Positions 1 through 11,279 of a stretch of DNA of 64,000 bases are shown in pieces. Every line of letters begins with the position of its first letter. Positions within the stretch are counted from its first letter, which is position 1. The position numbers and the translations under genes were made by a program. This DNA comes from Nannobrachium achirus (taxonomy: Eukaryota; Chordata; Actinopteri; Myctophiformes; Myctophidae): assembly GCA_963921795.1 (NCBI GenBank), contig OY997655.1:5056203-5120202 (forward strand). Reading direction: 5' to 3'. A model generated the notes under the pieces. That model made no database searches. It was not told the origin of the DNA and saw nothing but the letters and a program-made list of their open reading frames with translations.

Positions 1-906
1 TTACATTACAAATGAGTCAAAATGCTCCAAAACCCTGACATGTTTTGGAAGAGTTTAATAAAAAACGTGGGGCAGGCAATGTGTTAAGGTCCACAGATAC
101 AGGAAAGAAGAATATTAAAAAATAAGATCTGCTTTAAATAAGTAGCATGTGAGGGGTCAAACTATGGGGTTCTTCATGATTCTGAATCCATTGTGGTGAT
201 TGTAGTCCCCATAGTAGTACAGCGATGAAGCAGCCCACAACAGCCCTGCCAATCGGGCTCACGACGGCTTGTGAGTTGGTCTGGTGAGCGGGAGCACTGG
301 GTTCAAACCCTGCTTCTGCACATCACTAGACTGACTTACTTCACTCTCACACAGCTTACCAATTATACATTTAGTGTTTCTTATATTTAGTGTAATGTTA
401 TTTATTCATTTCAAGGACCCCCATAACTCTGAGAGGGTACAAATGGAACCAAAATGAACCAAATGAACCCAACCAGTAAGGGGCCATTTGGAAACCCCTC
501 CAGGAACCATGAGGGTCCCTGGACCCCACTCTTCCTGTGTCTCATTTCAGAGGGTGCACCCTTCAAAGTGTGTACAGGGCGCTACCCTGGTAACCCTGCG
601 AAGGGCGCTTGGGGACAGCACTGTGGAGCAGGGACGTGCAGAGGCATAATCAAGTCAATACTGGAGATGTGGCGTAACAGATTTCTACGCAGAGAGGGCA
701 ATTCTTTCAAAATAAGATGCTGTATTCAAGTTCAGGACATTTTGGACAAGGCAATTCTCTCTTCTGAACTCTGCCTTCAGGTATGGCATGGAAAGAGGGG
801 GCATTTGTGTTTCTTTCACCATAGTAAAAAACTGCATTCATGGTCTGGAGAGGGCACTTTTTACAGACGGATAAAAGGGCAGGGGCTCAAGCCCCCTTTG
901 ATGTAT

Positions 907-1490
907 TTTTTTTTTTTTTTGAAGAATATGTTTATTAAATTTTTAAGCATACATTATATAAACCACAACAATTCAGATTCAGATTACTTTATTAACCATT
1001 GTGTAATACACATAGGAATTTGCTTTGGCATACTACATTTTTGCATTAAAATCATTTTTTCACATATAACATAAAAACAAAAAACAGACAAACACCAAAC
1101 AACACCGACAGAACGCAACACGTAGTCACCACAGCAGCCATGGGCGGCGCTATCTTGAATACTGTACAAGAAAAAGAAAAGTGACAATCTGGAACAACAA
1201 CAATAACAGCAAAAAAAAAAAGAAAAAAAAAAAGACATGACAACACCATGTAGAATGGGAAAGTTAATATATGATGAGCGAAGCAATCAGTCCCCAGCCC
1301 CCCCAGGGCCCACTCAGAATGGAAAGGGCAGGTATCCGACCCAGATCGGGACTAAATTCCCTGAGCACAGTTCAGCATCAGTCGAGAGACTTCAAAACAA
1401 GAAGGGCAGTGACCAATAGAAGTCAGGGCCGACAGGGGAACCCTTTAAGCACAGCGGCAGACAACGTGGGCCCAATGAACCTTAAGTAAG
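907..1490 (-). mobile_element. Retrocopy or 5'-truncated LINE with poly(A) tail
   Basis: A poly-T tract at about 907-920 is a poly(A) tail read on the minus strand, with an AATAAA-type signal a few bases before it. The insert is flanked on both sides by GCCCCCTTTGATGT, a target duplication of about 14 bp. The other segmental-duplication copy has a single uninterrupted GCCCCCTTTGATGT near 46327, the empty site. This is target-primed retrotransposition. The body has no reading frame I recognise, so the source could be a LINE 3' end or a cellular transcript. Confidence 0.7.
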
Positions 1491-2375
1491 GGTGCCCCCT
1501 TTGATGTCTATGTGTGAGTGAGGAGGGCTCTGGGATCACCAGTGGAGCCAGACAGCAGCATGCAGCCGTCATGAAGAATTCACTGCTGTTTATAAACCTG
1601 ATCTAAAGCACTCTCAAACAACTGCTTTTGTGGCACAGAATTCTACTTTTATAATATTTTAGGATGATATTTATGTGGTCAATTCATCCCAACAGGCACA
1701 TTTATGTCACATTATGCTGTGTAGGCCTGGATGTCAATCTTTCCCCGTAAGATACAGGGAAATTATACACTCCTGCAAACGTATCTTAGCCAATCAGGAT
1801 GGAATATGAACAATCTTAACAAATCCATCTTGATCAGTGGTTTCTCAACCTTTTCAGGCCACGACCCCCGAAAATAATCATCATTTGAACACAATCACTT
1901 GGCATTGTAAGAGTTGAGGCATTACATTCTGTTTGACTCGGTTCATAAATATTGTGAAAATAGCAGATGTGTTATTTTTTGCCTCTTTCTTTCATTATTT
2001 GACAATTTGGCCAATGTTTGGTCCAGTTTTCATGTGTAATTTGTAAATTCCGGACCCTGGGTACAAGGATTCACTGCGGGCCCCCCATGAATGTTCTTCA
2101 TAGGGGGAGGGGGTTTAACCCATTTACAGTAGACTGTGAGCACATTATTACACATCATTTTGTGGTTTAACTATTGAAAAATAGCAGATATACCATCTCA
2201 CAGTACGGCAGTCAGTGGTCAGTGGTGCTGTGTGAAGGACCCTCAAAATGATTGGCCACAGACCCCCATCTCAAAATATTTAGTTCCATGGACCCCCCAG
2301 AAGCAAAATCTGAGTTACAAATGTGCTTAAAAATACATTATATTCAAAGATTTGCACACATTTTCACGACTTTTC

Positions 2376-2449
2376 AAAAAATAGCAGATCTACAGGCTCG
2401 CAGCGCTGCACTTGGTGCCGCGCTGTGAGCTTGTAGATCTGCTATTTTT
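2376..2449. repeat. AGATCTACAAGC-type palindromic hairpin 1
   Basis: The left arm AAAATAGCAGATCTACAGGC faces its near-perfect reverse complement ending GATCTGCTATTTTT. The inner part, around CAGCGCTG and GCCGCGCTG, also pairs in part. It is one of twelve related hairpins in this window, and the duplicate copy lies at 47584-47656. Confidence 0.85.
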
Positions 2450-3081
2450 CAGTAGTATAAAATAATTAAGGCCCCTCCACCACTCACAGCTCACACAATC
2501 ACTGAGAGCCACTCCCACAGAGGAGGGTGTGATTGTGTCACAGCTGTGAACAGGAAGAGGTGTGCGTTTATAAGAGGTTGTTTGTAGCATTTCTGTAAGA
2601 CACTGATGATGGAAGTCCAGTGGGACTCAAACTTATGTCAGTGTAAACAGAAACAGAGGATACTGAGCAGGAGCAGTGAGGGATGTTTTGTTTTCATGAA
2701 CATAGTTTTTCATGTTTGCTTTAGAGTTGCAAGGTGAAAGCTGCTAAAACAGTGGTTCTCAAAGTGGATTTCAGGGACTCTTTAGGTTCCTTTATGGGGG
2801 TCTAAATTGACCCCTGCAAGTCTGTAACTTTGACAGTGTACAAATGTAACCTTTGGTTCCATTTGTACACTGTCAGAGTTAAGGGGAGACCTTGAAATGA
2901 TAAAGTTTGAGGACCAGTGTGCCAAGTCTGCCAACAGACTCCGGTGTGGAAACAGAGTTGGATTATCCTTATCAGCGGAGAGGAGACAACTCAAGGTAAG
3001 GAACCCACTTTTAGGGCTGTCACCATTACAGTACATGATGTTTAACTCTACCATCAATCGTGGCTCAAATAATTCAATGAT

Positions 3082-3315
3082 TTAAAGGGATATTTCACTT
3101 TCAAAAAAAGGTTTTTGGTCATTTTATCGTCTAATCAGGCTTTTCTGAACACCCTGAACAGTTTTTAATTTGCTTCATTCAATATTTAGATATTTGATGT
3201 AAATGTTATCAGTCCTCTTCTCCTCCAGGTCACCCATTGTGTGTGGTAGAGCTCCGTGGGACCATGATACCGTTGTTTCCTGTTGAGTTTTTTTTAAAGT
3301 GAAATATCCCTTTAA
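3082..3315. mobile_element. TTAA-flanked MITE (piggyBac-like)
   Basis: The element starts TTAAAGGGATATTTCACTTT and ends with its inverse AAAGTGAAATATCCCTTTAA, so the terminal inverted repeats are about 20 bp. The matching place in the other segmental-duplication copy, near 48265, reads GATTTAATTGTG with a single TTAA. Insertion therefore duplicated exactly TTAA, as piggyBac-superfamily elements do. It has no coding capacity. A partial relative lies near 36100-36280. Confidence 0.85.
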
Positions 3316-3885
3316 TTGTGTCGTATTAACGTTATGAATACAACTTGGCTTTTTTTAGGCTTCATAAACAAAAGCTGCACAGAGCAGCAGATTAATATGA
3401 TGCAGTATTGCATAATTCAATAACTGTGTACTCTAAAAAAAGAAAACATGAAAACATGAGACGCTTTAAGCTTGTAAACAAGGTTGTAGATCGGCTATTT
3501 CCATGCTATTTTAATATTTGAAAATATATTAACATTTTTCAACATGGAAACCATTATGATGATCATGACTATTATCCCCCCCCCAAAAAAAGCATTGATT
3601 ATCTCAAATAGACCTACTTGTGATAAGGTGATTGGTAATGGTGACACACCCTAATGTTTCCTTTTCCTTTGCTGGATGCTGCAGCTGCTTTAATGCTGCA
3701 GTCCGTGTTGATGCTGGCCTTGATGAAAGCTGTTAGGGTGCGTCCACACAGTACGAGCTCAGCAGCATAACTCCCATCCACTCCCATGTTAAGGGAAGAA
3801 CCAGGAAGGGGCGTTAGGACGATGAGCGAAGTGTTATTGTGCCGTTGTGGGGTCATGGTTCAGCACTGCTGGACTGTCACTCCGT

Positions 3886-4062
3886 AGTGAGAGGCTCTGA
3901 CCAATGGGACAGATATAAACCCTCTGACCAATGGGACAGATATAAACCCTCTGACCAATGGGACAGATATAAACCCTCTGACCAATGGGACAGATATAAA
4001 CCCTCTGACCAATGGGACAGATATAAACCCTCTGACCAATGGGACAGATATAAACCCAGTGA
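3886..4062. repeat. 26-bp tandem repeat carrying CCAAT and TATAAA
   Basis: Six to seven units of a 26-bp motif, CTCTGACCAATGGGACAGAT followed by ATAAAC. Every unit carries a CCAAT pentamer and a TATAAA hexamer about ten bases later. The array continues at 4684-4735 after a LINE insertion and recurs at 48955-49080. Open frames through it on both strands are by-products of the period. Whether it has promoter activity is unknown. Confidence 0.9.
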
Positions 4063-4063
4063 T

Positions 4064-4672
4064 AGGCTTTGATTGATTGATTGACTTTATTAGAAGTTTG
4101 CATAGGAAAAGGTACAGTTTCATGACGGTACAGTTCACTGGTACAAGGTCTACTAAAAGGAGATCCATGAAAAGACTAAGCTTATTTCCACTGGAAACCA
4201 TTAAAGTATCTCATATAACATTGAATGACAGACGAATAGAACACAGTACTATGCAGTAGATATGTAAAGAAAAAAAAAATGAGAGAGCAAAAAAAAAGAG
4301 TCTAAACAGTAAGTAAGTAAGTAGGCTAGGTTAGTTTTTTTACCAGTTGCGAACGGCTGCTGCCTGTAAGTGGTTTTTCAGGGCAATTTTAAAGGATGCT
4401 AGTGATCCACACTCCTTTATGGCCTTCGGTAAGGCTTTCCACATTTTGGTGGTATAGCAGAAAAAAGAGTTTGACCCTTTGTTGGTTTTGACTCTGGGTT
4501 GAAAGTGATCTGTGGCGCTGCCTCTGGTGTTGTAATTATGGACATCCTTAATGTTTATAAATTATTTTGACAGGTACTTGGGTATCATAGTGGTGTAGTG
4601 TATCTTGTACACCAGGCCCATTGCAAGTTGCTGTACTCTGTCATCTACTCTGAGCCACCCCACTCTTAACTG
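4064..4672 (-). mobile_element. LINE 3' fragment (CR1/L2/Rex1 group)
   Basis: A minus-strand LINE 3' end with a TGATT-type simple-repeat tail at 4068-4084. The end distal to the tail encodes VGWLRVDDRVQQLAMGLVYK, which closely matches the C-terminal part of the reverse transcriptase in the longer copy at 12648-13870. It is inserted inside the CCAAT/TATA tandem array, which resumes on the far side. It is 5'-truncated and non-functional. Confidence 0.8.
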
Positions 4673-4799
4673 GTGAGTAGGCACTGACCAATGGGACAGA
4701 CATAAACCCAGTGAGAGGCTCTGACCAATGGGACAGCGCCCCACCGGCGCCAATGTTTAAACCAGCCATGAGTAGAAGTAAATTAAAGGTATTAGAAAT

Positions 4800-4877
4800 T
4801 AGAAATAAGTAAGTAAAATAAGTAAAAAAATATATCAAAATTTTACTTAAGTACAGTACTTGAGTAAATGTACTTAA
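4800..4877. repeat. Fragment of a 'TACTTGAGTAAATGTACTTA' MITE
   Basis: The motif AGTACTTGAGTAAATGTACT and its AT-rich surroundings match one end of the MITEs at 33857-34067 and 60360-60775. Only one end is kept, and it directly abuts the Harbinger-like MITE starting at 4878. Confidence 0.5.
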
Positions 4878-5151
4878 GCCCCTTTTCGACTGCAGTTTTA
4901 GCACCACACTACACAAAACTATACCGCACCACATACAAATATCTACATTTGCCATTACACAAAAGTACCCGTATCGGTAGGAAACAAAATGACCCTTTTA
5001 ACTGTGATTATAATACAATATACATTTGTATTTTAACTATCCTAATTATAACGCACTATAATGTATTACAACTGTGATGATAATGCACTATAAAGTATTA
5101 CTATATTACTATGATAATTATAATACATTATAATAGATTATAACAGTGGTT

Positions 5152-5816
5152 ATTGCGACCGTAGGTCGCATTTACTATCAAAACCTCCACCGGCTGTCCG
5201 TGCGTCAGTCACACGTCACACTTTTGCCCTGCTCATATCTCCACAACCGTTGCCCCCATCCACGCCAAATCTTGCACACACACTCCTGACCTGCCAAACT
5301 ACTACCTCCAAGGACCCCCGCAGCTCCAGGGACCCCCAGGTCTAATTTTGCCCTGCTCCTATCTGTACAACCGTTGCCCCGATCCATGCCAGATTTTGCA
5401 CACACACTCCTTGCCTGCCAAACTACAACCTCCAAGGACCCCCGGAGCTCCAGGGACCCCCAGGTCCCTGGGGGACCCCCAGATGTAAAAAATGAACAAA
5501 TGTGCAAAAATGACCAAATGACCACCCCAACGGGGCTGCTCACGGGGAATTCCTGGGGACCACCCATTCCTGGTGCTCCAGAACGGATGCAAAAGTGGTG
5601 GCGCCCCCAGTGGAGGACCCCCTCCACTGCAGCTCACATAAAATGCCGTAACTCCTACAGATTTTGCCCTAAATTCACGAAAATCACTACACAGCATGTC
5701 TACACTCATGTCATCAACATGGATCAGGAAGATTTAGGAAAAACAAATTTTTGCCCTATTTGTGGAGATAAGCGACCTACGGTCACTAATCTCCCGATTA
5801 GGGAGTCTTAATGGTA
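5152..5816 (+). mobile_element. 'GCGACC' element, monomer 1 (unclassified)
   Basis: It begins with the short palindrome GCGACCGTAGGTCGC and contains CACTTTTGCCCTGCTCATAT. It ends with a second GCGACC/GGTCAC palindrome and the hairpin CTCCCGATTAGGGAG followed by TCTTAATGGTAA. Relatives are at 5817-7655, its duplicate, 52254-53184, and fragments at 25865-25985 and 58420-58790. No terminal inverted repeat, poly(A) tail or transposase is visible. The class is unknown: a non-autonomous Helitron-like or composite element are possibilities. Confidence 0.6.
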
Positions 5817-7655
5817 ATTTACTACCAAAACCTCCACGGGCTGTCCGTCCGTCCGTCCGTCTGTCTGTCCGTCAGTCACACGTCACACGTCACACTTTTG
5901 CCCTGCTCATATCTCCATAACCGTTGCCCCCATCCATGCCAGATTTTGCACCCACACTCCTTACCTGCCAAACTACAACCTCCAAGGACCCCCGGAGCTC
6001 CAGGGACCCCCAGGTCCCTGGGGGACCCCCAGGTGTAAAAAATGACCAAATGTGCAAAAATGACCAAATGACCACCCCAACGGGGCTGCTCACGGGGAAT
6101 TCCTGGGGACCACCCACTCCTGGTGCTCCAGAATGGATGCAAAAGTGGTGGCGCCCCCTCCACTGCAGCTCACATAAAATGCCGTAACTCGGGCTAGGAG
6201 CGTCCGGGAGAGCCGGGGCCGGTACCTATTCGTCCGCCAAGGCAACGCGGAGACCCCACCCCTCATTTCTCACATGGGCCTCTTGTAGCGCCACCATGAG
6301 GCCCATTCTTGCAAAACACATTTTTGGACACTGCTCCTAAAATCTTTGCCCTATAATCACGCAAATCGGTACACAGTATGTCTACACTCATCCCATCAAC
6401 ATGAATCTGTCCCATATAGCGCAACCTTCAGGCCGATTTTTAAAAACACATTTTTGGACACTGCTCCTACAGATTTTGCCCTAAAATCACGAAAATCACT
6501 GCACAGTAGTGATGCGCGGGCCGACCCGGTGCCCCCACCCGCCCGCCAACCCGCCCGCCCGCCCGCAGGTGGGTCGAGGTTTTCAGACTCCATTGGCGGG
6601 CGGCGGGCGGGCGGGTTATCACCACTCATGTGCAAAACGTAAATAAGAATAATCACCTGTTCTTATTTGCCCTTTATTCTTAATAAGAGTAGGCCTATAA
6701 GAATACGAATACAACGTTTGAATACGAGCACGACGAGCGAGCGAGTTTTAAAATGCGCCAGAGAGGAGCCGCTCCTTGGTGCCAGGACCGTCCCAATTCC
6801 GCTCCTGTTGGGGCCGCGAACCACAGTTTGCCAACATTTTACACAACGTGAGGTCGCGAGCACAGCAGAGAAGCACAAACAATTCAGCGTGTCGCTGATC
6901 AGGATTTCACTTATATGTCTCTGTCAACCACACAAGTCCGTTTATAAATACTTTGTGTCGGTTAAGTTATATAACCAGCCAATCAACGGATACGATTTGA
7001 AACACAACTTTCGCAAGTGAGGCGGATTTTTTGACTGAATGAACCAACCACGCTCACCTCGAGACTCCAGTCGCTCCCATCTCTCCAATCTGGTGATTAA
7101 TCAATAACCAACAGGATTTAATATTGTCCGTCTTTTGCTGTCTGTTTAAAGTGCGAGGCGCTGTACCTATATGATTGACATAAAACCTGAAACGCCATTC
7201 TTACCCCGACGATGCCCCAGAGAGAATGAACGTCTTTGAATGAATGTCTTTTAGGCTTAACCCCAATTTGAACAACACGTTTGTTTATTTAGCCCATGAC
7301 AATATTGTGCTACTGTAAACCTTTCTGTAAAGCGACTTTGGGTACTTAGAAGAGCCATATATAAAGATGAGCTATTGTGGAGATGATATACCATCTTTTT
7401 TTAAAATGCGGGTTGCGGGGCGGGCGGATTCGTTGATTTATATATTGTTCTGCGGGGCGGGCGCGGGCGGGTTACGTTTCGTGCGGGCTGTGGGTCGTGC
7501 GGGTTATGAAAAAAAGCTGACCCGCGCATCACTACTGCACAGTATGTCTACACTCATGTCATCAACATGGACCAGGAAGATTTTGGAAATAAGCCCTATT
7601 TGTGGAGATAAGCGACCAACGGTCGCTCATCTCCCGATTAGGGAGTCTTACTGGT
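5817..7655 (+). mobile_element. 'GCGACC' element, monomer 2, interrupted by a hAT MITE
   Basis: It follows monomer 1 head-to-tail without its GCGACC head, starting TTTACTACCAAAACCTCC and ending CCCGATTAGGGAGTCTTACT. It contains repeated blocks around TTTTTGGACACTGCTCCTA. A hAT-type MITE is inserted at 6507-7534. After the right end the sequence resumes with TAGATTATAACAGTGGTTAT, the same 20 bases that precede monomer 1 at 5152. Confidence 0.6.
6507..7534. mobile_element. GC-rich non-autonomous hAT element, copy 1
   Basis: Terminal inverted repeats TAGTGATGCGCGGG at both ends are flanked by the identical 8-bp direct repeat CTGCACAG (6499-6506 and 7535-7542), diagnostic of the hAT superfamily. 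Subterminal regions are rich in GCCCGCC / GGCGGGC repeats. The 117-residue open frame inside shows no transposase feature. A LINE-like segment around 7325 (TGTAAAGCGACTTTGGGTAC) is embedded. Confidence 0.85.
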
Positions 7656-8499
7656 AATAGATTATAACAGTGGTTATAACACAATATAATCTATTATCAT
7701 GTATTACAACTATATCCTGGTGGTCTAAATGAAAACAGTGAGTGATCAGTCATTATGTTTGGCCCAGTTTGGCCTAGCTCAGACCTAATCTGGATTGGAT
7801 ACTTTTTAGTACCACATTTAGTACCACTTTCACACCACTCTACCCAGGTCCTTCTGTCTGTCCGTCAGTCACACGTCACACGTCACACTTTTGCCCTGCT
7901 CATATCTCCATAACCGTTGCCCCCATCCATGCCAGATTTTGCACACACACTCCTTACCTGCCAAACTACAACCTCCAAGGACCCCCGGAGCTCCAGGGAC
8001 CCCCAGGTCCCTGGGGGACCCCCAGGTGTAAAAAATGACCAAATGTGCAAAAATGACCAAATGACCACCCCAACGGGGCTGCTCACGGGGAATTCCTGGG
8101 GACCACCCACTCCTGGTGCTCCAGAATGGATGCAAAAGTGGTGGCGCCCCCTCCACTGCAGCTCACATAAAATGCCGTAACTCGGGCTAGGAGCGTCCGG
8201 GAGAGCCGGGGCCGGTACCTATTCGTCCGCCAAGGCAACGCGGAGACCCCACCCCTCATTTCTCACATGGGCCTCTTGTAGCGCCACCATGAGGCCCATT
8301 CTTGCAAAACACATTTTTGGACACTGCTCCTAAAATCTTTGCCCTATAATCACGCAAATCGGTACACAGTATGTCTACACTCATCCCATCAACATGAATC
8401 TGTCCCATATAGCGCAACCTTCAGGCCGATTTTTAAAAACACATTTTTGGACACTGCTCCTACAGATTTTGCCCTAAAATCACGAAAATCACTGCACAG

Positions 8500-9520
8500 T
8501 AGTGATGCGCGGGCCGACCCGGTGCCCCCACCCGCCCGCCAACCCGCCCGCCCGCCCGCAGGTGGGTCGAGGTTTTCAGACTCCATTGGCGGGCGGGCGG
8601 GTTATCACCACTCATGTGCAAAACGTAAATAAGAATAATCACCTGTTCTTATTTGCCCTTTATTCTTAATAAGAGTAGGCCTATAAGAATACGAATACAA
8701 CGTTTGAATACCAGCACGACGAGCGAGCGAGTTTTAAAATGCGCCAGAGAGGAGCCGCTCCTTGGTGCCAGGACCGTCCCAATTCCGCTCCTGTTGGGGC
8801 CGCGAACCACAGTTTGCCAACATTTTACACAACGTGAGGTCGCGAGCACAGCAGAGAAGCACAAACAATTCAGCGTGTCGCTGATCAGGATTTCACTTAT
8901 ATGTCTCTGTCAACCACACAAGTCCGTTTATAAATACTTTGTGTCGGTTAAGTTATATAACCAGCCAATCAACGGATACGATTTGAAACACAACTTTCGC
9001 AAGTGAGGCGGATTTTTTGACTGAATGAACCAACCACGCTCACCTCGAGACTCCAGTCGCTCCCATCTCTCCAATCTGGTGATTAATCAATAACCAACAG
9101 GATTTAATATTGTCCGTCTTTTGCTGTCTGTTTAAAGTGCGAGGCGCTGTACCTATATGATTGACATAAAACCTGAAACGCCATTCTTACCCCGACGATG
9201 CCCCAGAGAGAATGAACGTCTTTGAATGAATGTCTTTTAGGCTTAACCCCAATTTGAACAACACGTTTGTTTATTTAGCCCATGACAATATTGTGCTACT
9301 GTAAACCTTTCTGTAAAGCGACTTTGGGTACTTAGAAGAGCCATATATAAAGATGAGCTATTGTGGAGATGATATACCATCTTTTTTTAAAATGCGGGTT
9401 GCGGGGCGGGCGGATTCGTTGATTTATATATTGTTCTGCGGGGCGGGCGCGGGCGGGTTACGTTTCGTGCGGGCTGTGGGTCGTGCGGGTTATGAAAAAA
9501 AGCTGACCCGCGCATCACTA
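8500..9520. mobile_element. GC-rich non-autonomous hAT element, copy 2
   Basis: This is the copy of the element at 6507-7534 produced by the tandem duplication, with the same TAGTGATGCGCGGG ends and CTGCACAG flanks. It did not arise by a second transposition, because the flanking sequence is duplicated with it. Confidence 0.85.
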
Positions 9521-9919
9521 CTGCACAGTATGTCTACACTCATGTCATCAACATGGACCAGGAAGATTTTGGAAATAAGCCCTATTTGTGGAGATAAGCG
9601 ACCAACGGTCGCTCATCTCCCGATTAGGGAGTCTTACTGGTAATAGATTATAACAGTGGTTATAACACAATATAATCTATTATCATGTATTACAACTATA
9701 TCCTGGTGGTCTAAATGAAAACAGTGAGTGATCAGTCATTATGTTTGGCCCAGTTTGGCCTAGCTCAGACCTACTCTGGATTGGATACTTTTTAGTACCA
9801 CATTTAGTACCACTTTCACACCACTCTACCCAGGTCCTTGTAGTGGAAAACCTGGCACAAGTGCGGTGTGGAGTGGAATGGTGTGGTGTTGGGCCATGTC
9901 AGTGGAAAAGGGGCTTTTA

Positions 9920-10455
9920 GCCCCTTTTAGACTCCAGCTTTAGCACCACACTACACGATACTACACCACACCACACACACCACATGCAAATATCGACATT
10001 TTCCATTACACAAAAGTACCCCTATACAAATACTCTTTTAACTGTGATTATAATATAAATGTGTATTACAACTATCCTTATTATAATGCACTATAATGGA
10101 TTATAACTGTGATTATATTACACTATACAGTGTTAATATATTACTATGATAATTATAATACACTATCATAGATTATAACAGTTATTATAGCACAATAATC
10201 TATTATCATGTATTACAATTATATCCTGGTGGTCTAAATGAAAAGTCAGTGAGTGATCAGTCATTATGAATAGTTTGGCCCTGTTTGGCCTAGCTCAGAT
10301 CTACTCTGGATTGGAAACCTTTTAGTACCACGTTTAGTACCACTTTCACACCACTCTACCCAGGTCCTTGTAGTGGAAAACCTGACACAAGTGGGCGGTG
10401 TGGAGTGGTGTGGTGTGGTGTGGTGTTGGGCCATGTTTGTCAGTGGAAAAGGGGC
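9920..10455. mobile_element. Harbinger-like MITE B
   Basis: The element runs GCCCCTTTTAGACTCCAG to CAGTGGAAAAGGGGC, with TTA on both sides (9917-9919 and 10456-10458). A 3-bp TTA/TAA target fits PIF/Harbinger. Its AT-rich core repeats ATTATAAT-type motifs and the right third matches 9690-9914. It lies directly beside MITE A. Confidence 0.75.
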
Positions 10456-10510
10456 TTAGACGTGCCGCGGTGCCGCCTCTCTTTCTGCATGCATCGCACA
10501 GTCACGACTT

Positions 10511-10967
10511 CCTAAACCCACCAGGCTTGAGTTAAGACCCGCCTCGCGGAAACGCGAGGACTTCCAGGATTGGCTGAAATCCCTGCCTGACACATGGAGG
10601 GTGGATAAAGTCAGAGGCATGACTTGTACTTGAGAAAAGCCTGCATTTGCACAATGCACAACTAATATTGAAACTGACTTAATTGTACTGTGCTTAATAA
10701 AGGGAAAACTTTGTAACTTTGCTAAAGAGAAAAACGTACTGCGAAAGCTATTCATTTGTCACTACTGTGCTCAAAATAAAAACTCTTACTGATTATCAGT
10801 TAAATTGTTATGGTTTGGATATGGCTTTGGGCCTATTATGCTGCGTGTATTATTGTAATGGATCAGTAGGTAGTAGGTACTTTGCACTTGAGCGAGCAGC
10901 ACTAACGTTCATGGGCACTATTATCGAGAGGAGGCGGGTCTTAACTCAATCCTGGTGGGTTTAGGAA
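10511..10967. mobile_element. MITE with ~35-bp terminal inverted repeats
   Basis: CCTAAACCCACCAGGCTTGA at the left is mirrored by TCAATCCTGGTGGGTTTAGG at the right, and pairing continues through GTTAAGACCCGCCTC. The interior, about 390 bp, has no recognisable coding sequence. I cannot identify the superfamily, and no clean target duplication was found. Confidence 0.65.
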
Positions 10968-11009
10968 TCACGCGTCGCGGACACGACAGGTTTTGAGCTT
11001 GCAGATCGG

Positions 11010-11010
<1 letters not shown>

Positions 11011-11043
<33 letters not shown>
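11011..11043. repeat. (TG)n microsatellite
   Basis: About 16 TG units are followed by a CG/GA-rich degenerate tail to about 11095. A smaller CA run is at 11645-11660. Confidence 0.9.
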
Positions 11044-11046
<3 letters not shown>

Positions 11047-11279
11047 TGTGCGCGCGCGCGTGCGAGCGAACGAGCGAGCGAGAGAGCGCGCGCATTGCCA
11101 TTGTTAAATGATAACAAGATTTGCAGCGCCCTTGTCCCCTGGTTGCACTTAAACTACTTCTTGGCAGAGTGAATCTCATCACCTGAAGACAAAGTCCTAT
11201 AAATGTGCATGTCTATGGGACATAGCGTCATATGTAGCCTACACTGACACTACACAGTCATTCAGTTCTATTGAATCCT

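Larger units (their letters stand above)
84..4745. repeat. Segmental duplication, copy 1
   Basis: This block is collinear with 39919-49085 in the same orientation. Shared stretches include the start near AAGGTCCACAGATACAGG, the hairpin at 2.4 kb, the sequence around 2.9-3.0 kb and the CCAAT/TATA tandem repeat at 3.9 kb. Differences are mostly whole insertions. This copy has a retrocopy at 907-1490, a TTAA MITE at 3082-3315 and a LINE tail at 4064-4672 that the other lacks. I see no convincing host exon inside; the open frames here are short and do not resemble known families. Confidence 0.85.
5861..9839. repeat. Recent ~2-kb direct tandem duplication
   Basis: Unit 1 (5861-7853, 1993 bp) and unit 2 (7854-9839, 1986 bp) are almost identical. 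I see only a few base differences and a 7-bp length change in a GGCGGGC run. The junction at 7853/7854 joins CCCAGGTCCTT of the MITE to CTGTCTGTCCGTCAG of the GCGACC element, with no more than a few bases of shared sequence. The unit carries part of the GCGACC element, the complete hAT MITE and part of the Harbinger-like MITE. Confidence 0.9.
4878..9914. mobile_element. Harbinger-like MITE A, interrupted by nested insertions
   Basis: The left end GCCCCTTTTCGACTGCAG and right end CAGTGGAAAAGGGGC are inverted repeats. Between them lies an AT-rich core of ATTATAA-type repeats. The two ends are separated by a large insertion (5152 to about 9650), so this was an element of roughly 500 bp like B (9920-10455) and C (61143-61577). 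The left flank TAA fits a 3-bp TWA target typical of PIF/Harbinger. The right flank is ambiguous because element B abuts it. Confidence 0.65.

Noticed and set aside
263-325. tRNA gene suggested by a GGTTCAAACC B-box
   Set aside because: No clear acceptor stem or anticodon arm by eye, and the same sequence recurs as a repeat at 39.6 and 40.1 kb.
454-1074. A 206-residue plus-strand frame
   Set aside because: It runs across a repeat and into the poly-T and body of a retrocopy inserted on the other strand; no domain resemblance.
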